The translations under genes were made by a program, and so were the position numbers. A DNA stretch of 64,000 bases from Thermoflavifilum sp. (GTDB lineage Bacteria > Bacteroidota > Bacteroidia > Chitinophagales > Chitinophagaceae): NCBI GenBank assembly GCA_023511875.1, contig JAIMAQ010000005.1, positions 94,745-158,744 on the forward strand, written 5' to 3'. The notes beneath the pieces were generated by a model. The model saw only the letters and a program-made list of their open reading frames with translations. It had not been told where the DNA came from and did not search any database. The first letter of the stretch is position 1; every line of letters begins with the position of its first letter. Positions 37,592-46,243 of this stretch are shown here, in pieces.

Positions 37592-40576
37592 TCACTGGGT
37601 AATGTAGTTATCGTTGAAGAAACGGACATATCCCTCTAAGTCTTTGGTTTGGTTTAGTAAGATAAAATTGCTGCGTGAAATAATGTAAAACTCGTAACTG
37701 CCTGTAGGCAGCCCTTGTAACAATGCGGGTGCAACTGCCCGAATCTGATCGAGAAAATGCAAGGCTCGATCTTCATTGGAGAATGTACGAAATATCAACA
37801 TGGTGATGGTAGGCGTGAGCGCGTATGGCCCTACTAAAATATTGGAATCGGCCTGACTTCCGCGGAGATAAGTGGTGAAGCGTTGGGTAGATGCTTCTAA
37901 TATTTGGGCATTGGGTTGGCTAAAGACCATGATCACGAAATGGGGATCTTTTTCATGTAGTGTATAAGGCGTGCTTGCTACAGGCGGTGGGGCTGGGGTA
38001 GGGTTAACAGGAGCAGAGCGGGCTTGGGCCGTATCGGGTCTTTGAATGGGTTTAGGCGCAGCAACTGTAGGCAGCTGTGCATTTTTGGGGTTTTGAGCTG
38101 GCGTTTCAACAAGGCTTTGTGTGGTATCAGAGACCGAAGGCTCGCTTTCCAGTCGGGCAATGAGTTGTTGTTTATGCTGCATCAGATCCAGGACTCGCTT
38201 GGCTAATGCAGTTGCTGGAAAGTTGGGATATTGAAGTGCTAAACGTTCCAAAATGTGCTGTGATGAGTCTTCCGCATGCAATTGGTATAAACTCATAGCC
38301 CACAACAATTGAAATTGAGTAAGTAGGGTATCGTTCATCTCATGGGCAAGTGCTTGTTGAATAAACACGATGGCAGAGTTGAATTGTTGTTGTTGATAAT
38401 GCTGGTATGCGCTATCGTACCATGCAGAAATGCGGTTGGTATGTGTTGTGGGTGCAGGCTGTAGAGCTTGGGAATAGATAGACGTGGGATAATTGCGAAG
38501 TAAAACTTCTCGATAGTAATTGGCTTGGTTTGTATCTTTCAGCTCTTGATTAATCAAGAAAAGCAAGTAAGCAATTCGGGGATAGGCCTGGGTTTGGGGA
38601 AATCGTTGAAGCAGGGTGTTGAGCATGTTGCGCGCATCGGATGGCCGTTGCAATTGAAACGCTAAGATTTCAGCAGCAGCCAGCAGGGCTTGTTGTATAG
38701 AATCGTTCGAAATTTTTAATTGCTCGGCGGTGAGGGGGATATTGTGAAGCAGGGTTTGCTCGCCTAAGCTCAGCGAAGTATCGACCTGAGCAACCTGATT
38801 GGTACTTGCTGTATCTACCTGGCTAGCAGCAGGAGCTGAGAAGCCTTGGATAGCTGATGCACGCCGCCAGTTATCTACTAGTGGACGGTTTCCCCAAATC
38901 TGTAAAAATGTTGTGTACCCTGCAGATTTGAGAGCTGGGTTATTGAAATACCAGGCAGCTTGCTGGTTCTTCGGCTTGTTTATATCAGGTGCATTCACTT
39001 GTAACCCGGATGGATTTCCTTCCAAACCCAATATATTTGCTCGGGCAGCTCGCTCACGATTTTTTTCGGCTACACGCATTTGTTGTTGAATATTTTCCCA
39101 TACAGCATGTACTTTTTGTAGGCGTTGCTCAGGCGGCAGGGCAGCTAAAGCTTGTAGGCTATCTTGGCGGTTAATGGTTTGTAGGTGTGCAGCTAAAACT
39201 CGTACAGCTTGTAATTGTTGGGTTAAAGAATCTTTGCGCGGATCATTGCTCGGGAGCAACTGCAAGGCTGTGTCTAGATATGCAGCAGCTTGTATAAACT
39301 GTTTTTCCGACATCAAGATTTGAGAAAGCAGCAGAGCACTATAGCTACGGGCTTCGCTAGAAGGGTTGTCCATGTTTACGGTGTGCAGGCTAGAAAGCAG
39401 ATACTGAATGGCCGTAGCGGTATCGGCATGTTTCAACGCTATGTCTGCCATACCGTGATAGAGGATATCGCGGTATCGTTCGTAGCGATTTTTATGAATC
39501 ATTTCTTGCAACCGCTGATAGGGATTTGGTGTTTTGCCAGCACCATTTGAGGAGAGCAAGGCTATCTGATAAGTGGCATAAAATTGCATCATGGGATCAT
39601 GACTGATTTGCGCACACTGGTCAAAAGCAGATATAGCCAGGGCGGAATCGTGTTGCAGGGTAGCGATTTGTCCTAACAAATATGTCCATCGAGCTTGAAG
39701 CGACTTATCAGGTTGCAGGGCAATAGCCTGGCGGAGATAAGGAATCATTTGGTCGTATCTTTGTTGCTGTTTATACAACCAGGCCGCTGTTTCAAACAAT
39801 TGACCTCGCAATCGCCCTGGGAACTGGGTATCGTGCATCAACAGGTTGAGTAGCGACTGGGCACGAGCCACATGCCCTTCAGAGAAATAAGTTTTCACCA
39901 GCCAAATCAAGGCTTCATTACGGCTCGAGGGGTGCGAGAACAATCCTTTTTTTTCTGGTGTGGCGATGTTTATGTGGTTACTGCCTTCGGCCAATGAGCC
40001 AATCACTGGATGGTATTCGCCTTTTACAGCAGGAGCACTGCGCAGGTTTATGTATTGAAAAGCTCGCTCGGCTTGTGCAAATTTTTGCTCGTAGTAATAA
40101 GCTTTCCCCAATAGCAGATAAAGATTATCAATCCATTTTCCGCGTGGATCGTGTACTTGGATGCCCACCGATGCGCGAAAAATCACCGAGTCTAGCAAAC
40201 CCGTTACTTGAGAGAATTCTGCTGGAGTGTAGGGATAAAAGCTTAGTAATTGGGTATAATCGTCGTGATGAAGACTAGCGGCCATTTGCAAAGCCATGCG
40301 CAAGTTGCGACGAGCGTTATAGACAAAGTTGTAATGCGTAACTAAGTTTTGATACAATTTGCGAGGCAGGGTAAATTTTTTATTCACTAAAAGCTCGGCA
40401 GGTACTTCCTTGTCTGCATAGATAGAATCGGCTTGTTGGGGAGTAAGAGCTGCCTGATTGTTGCTCAATATCTGGTTTAGGTTTAACTGAGCCAGCGCCC
40501 GCAAAGGAATTCCCAATAGGCAAATTCCCAGTGCCCCTAGTATGATCCCCTTGTTTAACCTGAAAATATTCCCCAT
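37592..40576 (-). CDS. SprE/PorW-like tetratricopeptide-repeat protein (T9SS/gliding)
   Basis: A 994-residue secreted or envelope-anchored TPR protein with an N-terminal signal segment (GIILGALGICLLGIPLRALAQ). The start of the mature protein (LYQNLVTHYNFVYNARRNL, HHDDYTQLLSFYP) is typical of SprE/PorW, followed by many TPR helices (YLLLGKAYYYEQKFAQAERA, LLGQIATLQHDSALAISAFD). After a Pro/Thr-rich linker near residues 830-885, the C-terminal ~115 residues (PHFVIMVFSQPNAQ ... EGYVRFFNDNYI) form the conserved end domain. In Flavobacterium and Porphyromonas such proteins are required for T9SS function or gliding. No T9SS motor genes are adjacent. Confidence 0.75.
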   Translation of the reverse strand: MGNIFRLNKGIILGALGICLLGIPLRALAQLNLNQILSNNQAALTPQQADSIYADKEVPAELLVNKKFTLPRKLYQNLVTHYNFVYNARRNLRMALQMAASLHHDDYTQLLSFYPYTPAEFSQVTGLLDSVIFRASVGIQVHDPRGKWIDNLYLLLGKAYYYEQKFAQAERAFQYINLRSAPAVKGEYHPVIGSLAEGSNHINIATPEKKGLFSHPSSRNEALIWLVKTYFSEGHVARAQSLLNLLMHDTQFPGRLRGQLFETAAWLYKQQQRYDQMIPYLRQAIALQPDKSLQARWTYLLGQIATLQHDSALAISAFDQCAQISHDPMMQFYATYQIALLSSNGAGKTPNPYQRLQEMIHKNRYERYRDILYHGMADIALKHADTATAIQYLLSSLHTVNMDNPSSEARSYSALLLSQILMSEKQFIQAAAYLDTALQLLPSNDPRKDSLTQQLQAVRVLAAHLQTINRQDSLQALAALPPEQRLQKVHAVWENIQQQMRVAEKNRERAARANILGLEGNPSGLQVNAPDINKPKNQQAAWYFNNPALKSAGYTTFLQIWGNRPLVDNWRRASAIQGFSAPAASQVDTASTNQVAQVDTSLSLGEQTLLHNIPLTAEQLKISNDSIQQALLAAAEILAFQLQRPSDARNMLNTLLQRFPQTQAYPRIAYLLFLINQELKDTNQANYYREVLLRNYPTSIYSQALQPAPTTHTNRISAWYDSAYQHYQQQQFNSAIVFIQQALAHEMNDTLLTQFQLLWAMSLYQLHAEDSSQHILERLALQYPNFPATALAKRVLDLMQHKQQLIARLESEPSVSDTTQSLVETPAQNPKNAQLPTVAAPKPIQRPDTAQARSAPVNPTPAPPPVASTPYTLHEKDPHFVIMVFSQPNAQILEASTQRFTTYLRGSQADSNILVGPYALTPTITMLIFRTFSNEDRALHFLDQIRAVAPALLQGLPTGSYEFYIISRSNFILLNQTKDLEGYVRFFNDNYITQ

Positions 40577-40800
40577 ACAAGCAACAAAATTCCATTTAAA
40601 TCGTTTCCATAATACATTTATTGCACAATAGCTTGTAGAAACCCTCGATTTTTTTTGGATAAATGGAAACCCCTTTCGACAAGCCCAATGTAGATATATG
40701 ATTCAGAAGAAGTTTCAGATGAATAACAAGTTTATTTAATAATATCAAGTTTTCGTATATGAAATTTTTATTTTTTGAGATTCGTTTGTAATTTGGAAAC

Positions 40801-41181
40801 ATGAGCAAGTTGGTAGCTAGAATGAGAAGGAGATTGAAGCGGCTTAATGATCGCTTCAGGTTAGTGATTTTAGATGAAGACACACTTGAAGAAACAGCAT
40901 CATTTATTTTATCGAGAAAAAGCATTTATGTGGTAATCAGTTCACTCATTATGGTAGCTTTTCTCATAGCATATGGTGCATTTGCCTTAACTCCGTTGAA
41001 GTACTATATTCCCGGATATGGTGATGTAAAGCTTCGGCAAGAATATATTCGTTTAAACATGAAAATGGATTCATTGCAAAGCGTATTGCAAGCTAAAGAA
41101 AAATACTGGGATGATGTGCGCAAAGTATTGCAGGGCGATAAACAAATACAAAGTCCCGATAGTCTTTCATTAGGTCAATGA
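40801..41181 (+). CDS. M23 peptidase-type membrane anchor without the peptidase domain
   Basis: A 126-residue protein: a basic N-terminus (RRRLKRLNDRFRLVILDEDTLEE), one TM helix (YVVISSLIMVAFLIAYGAFAL), then TPLKYYIPGYGD and a coiled coil (LRQEYIRLNMKMDSLQSVLQAKEKYWDDVRKVLQ, two stretches). This is the layout of the N-terminal half of the M23 metallopeptidases that sit next to bactofilins in Bacteroidota, but the HxxxD and HxH peptidase domain is absent and the frame ends at 41181. It is 36 bp upstream of bactofilin and likely works with it. Confidence 0.7.
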   Translation: MSKLVARMRRRLKRLNDRFRLVILDEDTLEETASFILSRKSIYVVISSLIMVAFLIAYGAFALTPLKYYIPGYGDVKLRQEYIRLNMKMDSLQSVLQAKEKYWDDVRKVLQGDKQIQSPDSLSLGQ

Positions 41182-41217
41182 GTAAATCACTTATTTTAAC
41201 ACTAAAATACCAGAGCT

Positions 41218-41649
41218 ATGTTGTCTAAACCACATTCATCAACTCCGAAAACGGCCGTATGTGGAGAAGTGAACTTAATTGCTACTGGAACATTGATCCA
41301 GGGGAGCATTACTTCTGCAGGTGATATTCGCATTGATGGGAAGATAGATGGTACTGTTTGTGCAGATGCACGTGTGGTTGTAGGAAAGGAAGGAGAAATT
41401 CATGGGGATATCATTTGCAAATCGGCCGATATCATGGGTAAGGTAAGAGGTACGATTCGTGTGGAAGATTTATTGAGTTTGAAGGAGACTGCCGTGGTGG
41501 AAGGGGATATTTATACCCATCGATTAGAAATATCGCCCTCGGCGGTTTTCAACGGCCAATGTCGGATGGGCAACGTAGAATCGATGGTTTCCTCATTGGA
41601 AGATGAGCCTGAAGTAAAGATTGATCATGTCGCAAAAGCCACCGCATAA
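41218..41649 (+). CDS. bactofilin (polymer-forming cytoskeletal protein)
   Basis: A 143-residue bactofilin. The central domain (about 17-110) is a right-handed beta-helix: VNLIATGTLIQGSITSAGDIRIDGKIDGTV (two stretches), VVVGKEGEIHGDI, ADIMGKVRGTIRVEDLLSL and TAVVEGDIYTHRLEISPSAVFNGQCRM (two stretches), flanked by short disordered tails. Bactofilins polymerise without nucleotide and organise cell-wall enzymes at defined sites. The gene follows the peptidase-less M23 anchor and overlaps the AtpZ-like gene by 23 bp. Confidence 0.95.
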   Translation: MLSKPHSSTPKTAVCGEVNLIATGTLIQGSITSAGDIRIDGKIDGTVCADARVVVGKEGEIHGDIICKSADIMGKVRGTIRVEDLLSLKETAVVEGDIYTHRLEISPSAVFNGQCRMGNVESMVSSLEDEPEVKIDHVAKATA

Positions 41650-41839
41650 GCGTTCATCCTGGATTCGATATACCAGCATGACCACAGAGTTGCTGGTTAC
41701 TATCGGGCTTGGGGTGGTGGTAGGATTGTGGATAGATCGGAAGCTCCATTTATCGATTCCGATATTTACCCTTATTTTGTCGTTGGGGGCCTTGGTTGTA
41801 GCTTTGTGGCGAATCGTCAAATCTTCTCGGGATGGATAA
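41627..41839 (+). CDS. AtpZ/AtpI-family protein
   Basis: A 70-residue membrane protein with two TM helices (TELLVTIGLGVVVGLWIDRKL and FTLILSLGALVVALWRIV), the form of AtpZ/AtpI accessory proteins that assist F-type ATP synthase c-ring assembly and Mg uptake. The ATG at 41627 (MSQKPPHKR) was chosen over an in-frame TTG at 41621. It overlaps bactofilin by 23 bp and the next gene by 8 bp, so translation is probably coupled. Confidence 0.85.
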   Translation: MSQKPPHKRSSWIRYTSMTTELLVTIGLGVVVGLWIDRKLHLSIPIFTLILSLGALVVALWRIVKSSRDG

Positions 41840-42224
41840 TTTTTACTTTCGCTTGATTGCCCTGTTTTGTGCAGTAAATGGAATCGGAATTGTTTTTTCT
41901 CATGCATTAGAGAGCTTGGGTATAGATGATCTAGCAGGGGCATTGGGAAATTTGCTATTAGCCATCATCACCGCTATTAGTTATTATCTGGGTAAAAAAG
42001 CCATTTACCATCCCAAGCATCAGGTATTTTCCCGAAGGCTGTATCTCTCCACGTTTTTGAAAATATTTATTTATGGAGTTGCGATGGCAGGCTATGCTTT
42101 TATGCGAGGTGCAGATTTTACTCGCAATACCATTTTGATGTTGCTCCTGTTGTATATTGTTTATTCAATAATAGAAACTTGGGCACTGGCTAAGATGGCA
42201 CGTTCGTCTTCTGGTCATCAATAA
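41832..42224 (+). CDS. AtpI-like membrane protein of the ATP synthase accessory group
   Basis: A 130-residue protein with about four TM helices (LIALFCAVNGIGIVFSHAL, LAGALGNLLLAIITAISYYLG, LYLSTFLKIFIYGVAMAGYAF and TILMLLLLYIVYSIIETWAL). In Bacteroidota a protein of this type is commonly found between AtpZ and AtpB, so I infer a role with the F0 sector. The structural atp genes do not follow here: the next gene is convergent and overlaps by 7 bp. Confidence 0.65.
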   Translation: MDNFYFRLIALFCAVNGIGIVFSHALESLGIDDLAGALGNLLLAIITAISYYLGKKAIYHPKHQVFSRRLYLSTFLKIFIYGVAMAGYAFMRGADFTRNTILMLLLLYIVYSIIETWALAKMARSSSGHQ

Positions 42225-43240
42225 AAGCTTTTGCTTTCGCGCAATTCATTGGGCACATCGGGGGTATAAACTGCGTAGCGAAATCCTTTTTGAAGGGCAT
42301 AAGCGCCGATGGTTCCGTCTTTACGAACGGCCAGAAAAGCCAATTGAATGCTACGGGCATAATCGGGGTCTTTATTGACCAGTCGTTCTAAGGCCAGTCG
42401 GCAAGCTTGTTCTGGATCATATCCTTGTCGCATGAGTTCTACTACGGTATGCGTGCCGCAGATACGCATATTGGCTTCTCCTACGCCGGTAGCGGTAGCT
42501 GCGCCCACCTCATTATCTACAAACAACCCGGCACCCACAATGGGGGAATCTCCCACACGGCCATGCATTTTAAAGGCCAATCCACTGGTAGAGCAGGCGC
42601 CCGATAGGTTGCCTTGCTGGTCTATAGCCAGCATACCAATGGTATCGTGGTTGAAGCTGTTGCCGGGCATTGTATTTGGAGTGGCGGGTGCAAGTTGGTT
42701 TTCGATGTTGATCACGGGATGGTAGTCGGCTTTTTTCAGCCATTCTTTCCAGGCTTTTTCCGAGGCTGGGGTGAGTAAGTTTTGCTTTTGAAATCCTTGA
42801 GAAAGGGCAAATTGCAGGGCGCCTTCACCAGCCAGCATCACGTGAGGTGTTTTTTCCATCACTTTTCGGGCAACCGAGATGGCGTGCACAATGTGTTCCA
42901 GGCATGCCACAGAGCCTGCGTTGCCATGTTCGTCCATGATGCATGCATCGAGCGTTACATGTCCATCCCGGTCAGGAAGTCCGCCCAATCCAATGGTTTG
43001 GATGTTGGGGTCGGCTTCTGGGACGCGCACGCCAGCTTCTACAGCGTCTAAGGCTCTACCGCCATTGTTTAGGATTTCCCAGGCCGCTGCATTGGCCTGC
43101 AGTCCAAAATCCCAAGTAGAAATCACCAAAGGTTTTATTGGATTGCTGATGGTCAGCTTGAAGGAGCGGCGTTTAGGCAGTAAAGAAAGGCCAAATAAGC
43201 TGGCCGTTGTCATTTGGAGAAATTCTCTACGATGAGTCAT
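42218..43240 (-). CDS. N4-(beta-N-acetylglucosaminyl)-L-asparaginase (glycosylasparaginase, Ntn hydrolase)
   Basis: A 340-residue Ntn hydrolase that cleaves the GlcNAc-Asn bond or hydrolyses beta-aspartyl peptides. A twin-arginine-like signal (RREFLQMTTASLFGLSLLP) sends it to the periplasm. The catalytic Thr is in FNHDTIGMLAIDQQGNLSGA, where the proprotein self-cleaves. Other conserved parts are GGRALDAVEAGVRVPEADP, IGLGGLPDRDGHVTLDACIM and RVGDSPIVGAGLFVDN. It is 16 bp downstream of ggt, in one operon that salvages amino acids from periplasmic peptides or glycans. Confidence 0.93.
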   Translation of the reverse strand: MTHRREFLQMTTASLFGLSLLPKRRSFKLTISNPIKPLVISTWDFGLQANAAAWEILNNGGRALDAVEAGVRVPEADPNIQTIGLGGLPDRDGHVTLDACIMDEHGNAGSVACLEHIVHAISVARKVMEKTPHVMLAGEGALQFALSQGFQKQNLLTPASEKAWKEWLKKADYHPVINIENQLAPATPNTMPGNSFNHDTIGMLAIDQQGNLSGACSTSGLAFKMHGRVGDSPIVGAGLFVDNEVGAATATGVGEANMRICGTHTVVELMRQGYDPEQACRLALERLVNKDPDYARSIQLAFLAVRKDGTIGAYALQKGFRYAVYTPDVPNELRESKSFY

Positions 43241-43256
43241 AGGTTAATTTTTTGAG

Positions 43257-45008
43257 TTAATATCCTGAAGCGGCATCGTCGCCACGATGATCACCTACAC
43301 CGATGATATAGTTTTTTCGTTTGCGAATAATTAATTCCGTACGGCCAATGGCTTCACGCTTTTCTATTTGATAGCCCATTTGCTGCAATGCTTGTGTTAA
43401 GCTGTCGGGGAATCCTTTTTCTACATATACTACATCGGGCAGCCATTGGTGGTGAAATTTAGGATTATTCACAGCATCGTGAGGCGAAAGATGAAAATCC
43501 AAAATATCTACCAATGTTTGAAACACAGAAGTGATGATGGTAGCTCCCCCAGGAGTGCCTGTAAGCAAATAAGGCTGTTGATCTTGGAGGACAATGGTGG
43601 GAGTCATGCTGCTGAGCATGCGCTTGTAAGGCGCAATAGCATTGGCTGTTGAGCCGGTAAGTCCATACAAGTTGGCTGTGCCGGGTTTTGCACTAAAATC
43701 ATCCATTTCATCATTGAGTAAAAAGCCCGCGCCTTCTACTACCAGTTTACTTCCATAAAGGTTGTTTAAGGTATAAGTAGCAGAAACAGCATTACCCGCA
43801 CTATCTAAGACACAAAGATGGGTAGTTTCTTCACTTTCGTAAGGGAATCGCCCTGCTTGAATATCTTGGCTGGGGGTGGGGTGAGCGGGAGTAAAATCGC
43901 TGATACGCCGATGCAAATAATTGGTGTCGAGGAGTTGAGATATGGGTATGCGCACGAAATCGGGATCTCCTAAATATTGAGCCCTATCGGCATAGCTGCG
44001 GCGTTCGGCTTCGATCATTAGTTGCGTAGACAAGGGAGAAGCATATCCCCATTGGTCTATGGGGTAAAAATGAATCATGGTGAGCATTTGCTGGAGCATG
44101 ACACCCCCAGCAGAAGGTGGCGGAACGGTTACTATCCGATATCCGTTGTAATTAAATTCAATGGGTTGCCTTTCGATGGCCCGATATCGGGCGAGATCTT
44201 TGGCGCTGATGAGCCCATGATATTTTTGCATCGTTTGTACAATCAAGTTGGCGGTTTCTCCTGCATAAAATCCATCTTTTCCTTTATCGCGAATGCGCAT
44301 AAGGGTCTGGGCCAGCTCGGGTTGTATCAGGGTATCACCTGCTTTCCAACGAGTAGCTTTTACAAAAGCTATTGGCTGGGTGTTATAGCTCAGAAAATCG
44401 CTTCGGGCATCATTAAGCGATTGTGCTTCCTGTGCGCTAATGCAAAAACCATGAGCAGCCAGGTCAGTGGCTGGTTGAACGAGCATTTTCCAGGGCAACT
44501 TTCCATAGGCTTTCCAGGCTTCCCATAGCCCTGCTACCGTACCTGGAGTGCCTACTGAAAGTGCGCCGTATAAGCTAAGGCGAGGATTGGGCCGGCCAGT
44601 ACTATCTAAAAACATATTTGGGTTAGCAAGGCCTGGAGCCTCTTCTCGATAATCGATTACTGTATTGCGGCCATTGGCCAAATGAATGACCATAAATCCT
44701 CCACCGCCAATATTTCCTGCGGCGGGATATACAACGGCTAAAGCAAATTGTACGGCTATAGCGGCGTCTACTGCGTTACCACCTTGCTGCAGAACCCATG
44801 TACCTACCGCACTCGCCAAGGGATGAGCAGATACCACACATCCATGCGTGGCAACAATGTCTTTTGGGAAAATGTATGCATAAGGGTCAATGGTTTTCCC
44901 TATGGGGCTAGATTGAGCTAGAACAGCGACGGGCAGGCAAAAGATAAACGCACAATACCAAACCGTGGAAGAGAATTTTTTTCTACAAAAAACATGATCA
45001 CATTTCAT
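43257..45008 (-). CDS. ggt: gamma-glutamyltransferase
   Basis: A 583-residue periplasmic Ntn hydrolase that cleaves gamma-glutamyl bonds, such as glutathione. The start at 45008 (MKCDHVFCRKKF) gives a signal peptide ending AVLAQ; the longer frame to 45089 adds 27 residues before it and is unlikely. The large-subunit N-terminus (VVSAHPLASAVGTWVLQQGGNAVDAAIAVQFAL, two stretches) is typical. The nucleophile is Thr in SEETTHLCVLDSAGNAVS, and GTPGGATIITSVFQTLVD is the conserved C-terminal part. It is co-transcribed with the glycosylasparaginase gene. Confidence 0.96.
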   Translation of the reverse strand: MKCDHVFCRKKFSSTVWYCAFIFCLPVAVLAQSSPIGKTIDPYAYIFPKDIVATHGCVVSAHPLASAVGTWVLQQGGNAVDAAIAVQFALAVVYPAAGNIGGGGFMVIHLANGRNTVIDYREEAPGLANPNMFLDSTGRPNPRLSLYGALSVGTPGTVAGLWEAWKAYGKLPWKMLVQPATDLAAHGFCISAQEAQSLNDARSDFLSYNTQPIAFVKATRWKAGDTLIQPELAQTLMRIRDKGKDGFYAGETANLIVQTMQKYHGLISAKDLARYRAIERQPIEFNYNGYRIVTVPPPSAGGVMLQQMLTMIHFYPIDQWGYASPLSTQLMIEAERRSYADRAQYLGDPDFVRIPISQLLDTNYLHRRISDFTPAHPTPSQDIQAGRFPYESEETTHLCVLDSAGNAVSATYTLNNLYGSKLVVEGAGFLLNDEMDDFSAKPGTANLYGLTGSTANAIAPYKRMLSSMTPTIVLQDQQPYLLTGTPGGATIITSVFQTLVDILDFHLSPHDAVNNPKFHHQWLPDVVYVEKGFPDSLTQALQQMGYQIEKREAIGRTELIIRKRKNYIIGVGDHRGDDAASGY

Positions 45009-45108
45009 GATTTGTTGATTTCTGATGTATGTATGAGGTTGATTTTTTTTAAAAACTACACATGGGTTGATCCAAAGAATAAACAACAAAAATGAGTAAA
45101 AATATTAA

Positions 45109-45120
45109 CCCTCATGAGGG
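45109..45120. repeat. perfect 12-bp palindrome CCCTCATGAGGG
   Basis: It lies in the divergent gap between ggt and the DUF4382 gene, 87 bp before the latter's ATG. It could be an operator or a hairpin; there is no further support. Confidence 0.4.
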
Positions 45121-45206
45121 TACAAAAGAATAAAAATTCTCAAATTATTGGAATAGTTTTTGCGCATCTTTGTTAAGAAATAATTATTTCACTTAAAACC
45201 ATTCTT

Positions 45207-46022
45207 ATGCAAAAACGATTTCTTTCATGGGGAAAAATCCTTTGGCTCATCGTGGGAGGATTACTGATCATATCTTCCTGCCAAAAATCAGCCAATACAG
45301 CGGGCCCAGCCCATGTTGAATTTTATTTAACCGATGATCCAGGAGCATATCAGGCAGTATGGATTGATGTCCAGCAAGTGTGGGTAAATACTTCTAACGA
45401 TACTTCAGACAATAGTTCGGGATGGCAGCAAGTGCCTTTATTTAAGCCAGGATTATATAATTTGTTGGATTTGCGAAATGGGGAAGATACTATTCTGGGT
45501 GCAATAGATCTTCCTGCAGGCAACATCTCACAGATTCGATTGGTACTCGGTACAAATAATAGTTTAGTACTGAACAATGGTACTCAAGTACCTTTAACTA
45601 CACCGTCTGGACAGCAATCGGGTGTAAAATTAAATGTACATCAATCGATTACAGCAGGAGTACCTTATGCCATTGTGTTAGATTTTGATGCGGCTCGCTC
45701 TATCGTGAAAGCTGGCAATAGTGGGCAATATTTACTCAAACCTGTGATTCGTACTTTTTTGAAATCGACTGGTGGTGCTATTGATGGTTATGTATTACCC
45801 GATAGTGCTCAAGCTCAAGTTTGGGCTATCATGAATACCGACACCTTGGGTGCTTTGCCCGATAGCACAGGATATTATAAGTTTTGGGGAATATCGGCTG
45901 GCACTTATCAGCTGGTATTTCAATCAGATAGCACTACTGGTTATCGAGATACAACCTTAAGCAATGTGCAAGTAACTACAGGCCAAGTGACGCATGTAGA
46001 TACTGTGTGGTTGCATAAATAA
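45207..46022 (+). CDS. DUF4382 domain lipoprotein
   Basis: A 271-residue lipoprotein: signal peptide with lipobox ISSC (cysteine near residue 26). The DUF4382 domain (about 35-190) has FYLTDDPGAYQAVWIDVQQV, GLYNLLDLRNGEDTILGAI, PAGNISQIRLVLG and VLDFDAARSIVKAGNSGQYLLKPVIRT (two stretches). A short Ig-like tail (VWAIMNTDTLGALPDSTGYYKF ... YRDTTLSNVQV) follows. These lipoproteins are common in Bacteroidota, with unknown function. A strong terminator follows. Confidence 0.87.
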   Translation: MQKRFLSWGKILWLIVGGLLIISSCQKSANTAGPAHVEFYLTDDPGAYQAVWIDVQQVWVNTSNDTSDNSSGWQQVPLFKPGLYNLLDLRNGEDTILGAIDLPAGNISQIRLVLGTNNSLVLNNGTQVPLTTPSGQQSGVKLNVHQSITAGVPYAIVLDFDAARSIVKAGNSGQYLLKPVIRTFLKSTGGAIDGYVLPDSAQAQVWAIMNTDTLGALPDSTGYYKFWGISAGTYQLVFQSDSTTGYRDTTLSNVQVTTGQVTHVDTVWLHK

Positions 46023-46042
46023 TCATGCTTTTAACCATTGAG

Positions 46043-46084
46043 CAGGAGGGAAGAGCTGATCAGCTTTTCTCTCCTGTTTTTTTG
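46043..46084 (+). terminator. rho-independent terminator after the DUF4382 gene
   Basis: CAGGAG (46043-46048) pairs with CTCCTG (46071-46076), and the stem continues inward nearly to a TGATCA centre. A T7 run follows. Confidence 0.9.
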
Positions 46085-46243
46085 TCTACTCATTTTGCTT
46101 CTCAATAAAAATGAGTTGTATATCTTTGGAGATCCTCATTGAATAACAAAAGCTTGGATATAAAGAGACAAAATTTTCAATAGTTGATTTTTGGAAATGA
46201 TCTAAGATAAGAAATCAATTATTTTATCTTTAAATATACATTT

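Noticed and set aside
40596..40925. 109-residue minus-strand frame upstream of the bactofilin cluster
   Set aside because: It overlaps the clear M23-type anchor gene on the other strand, and its Leu/Asn/Lys-rich composition reflects AT-rich DNA.
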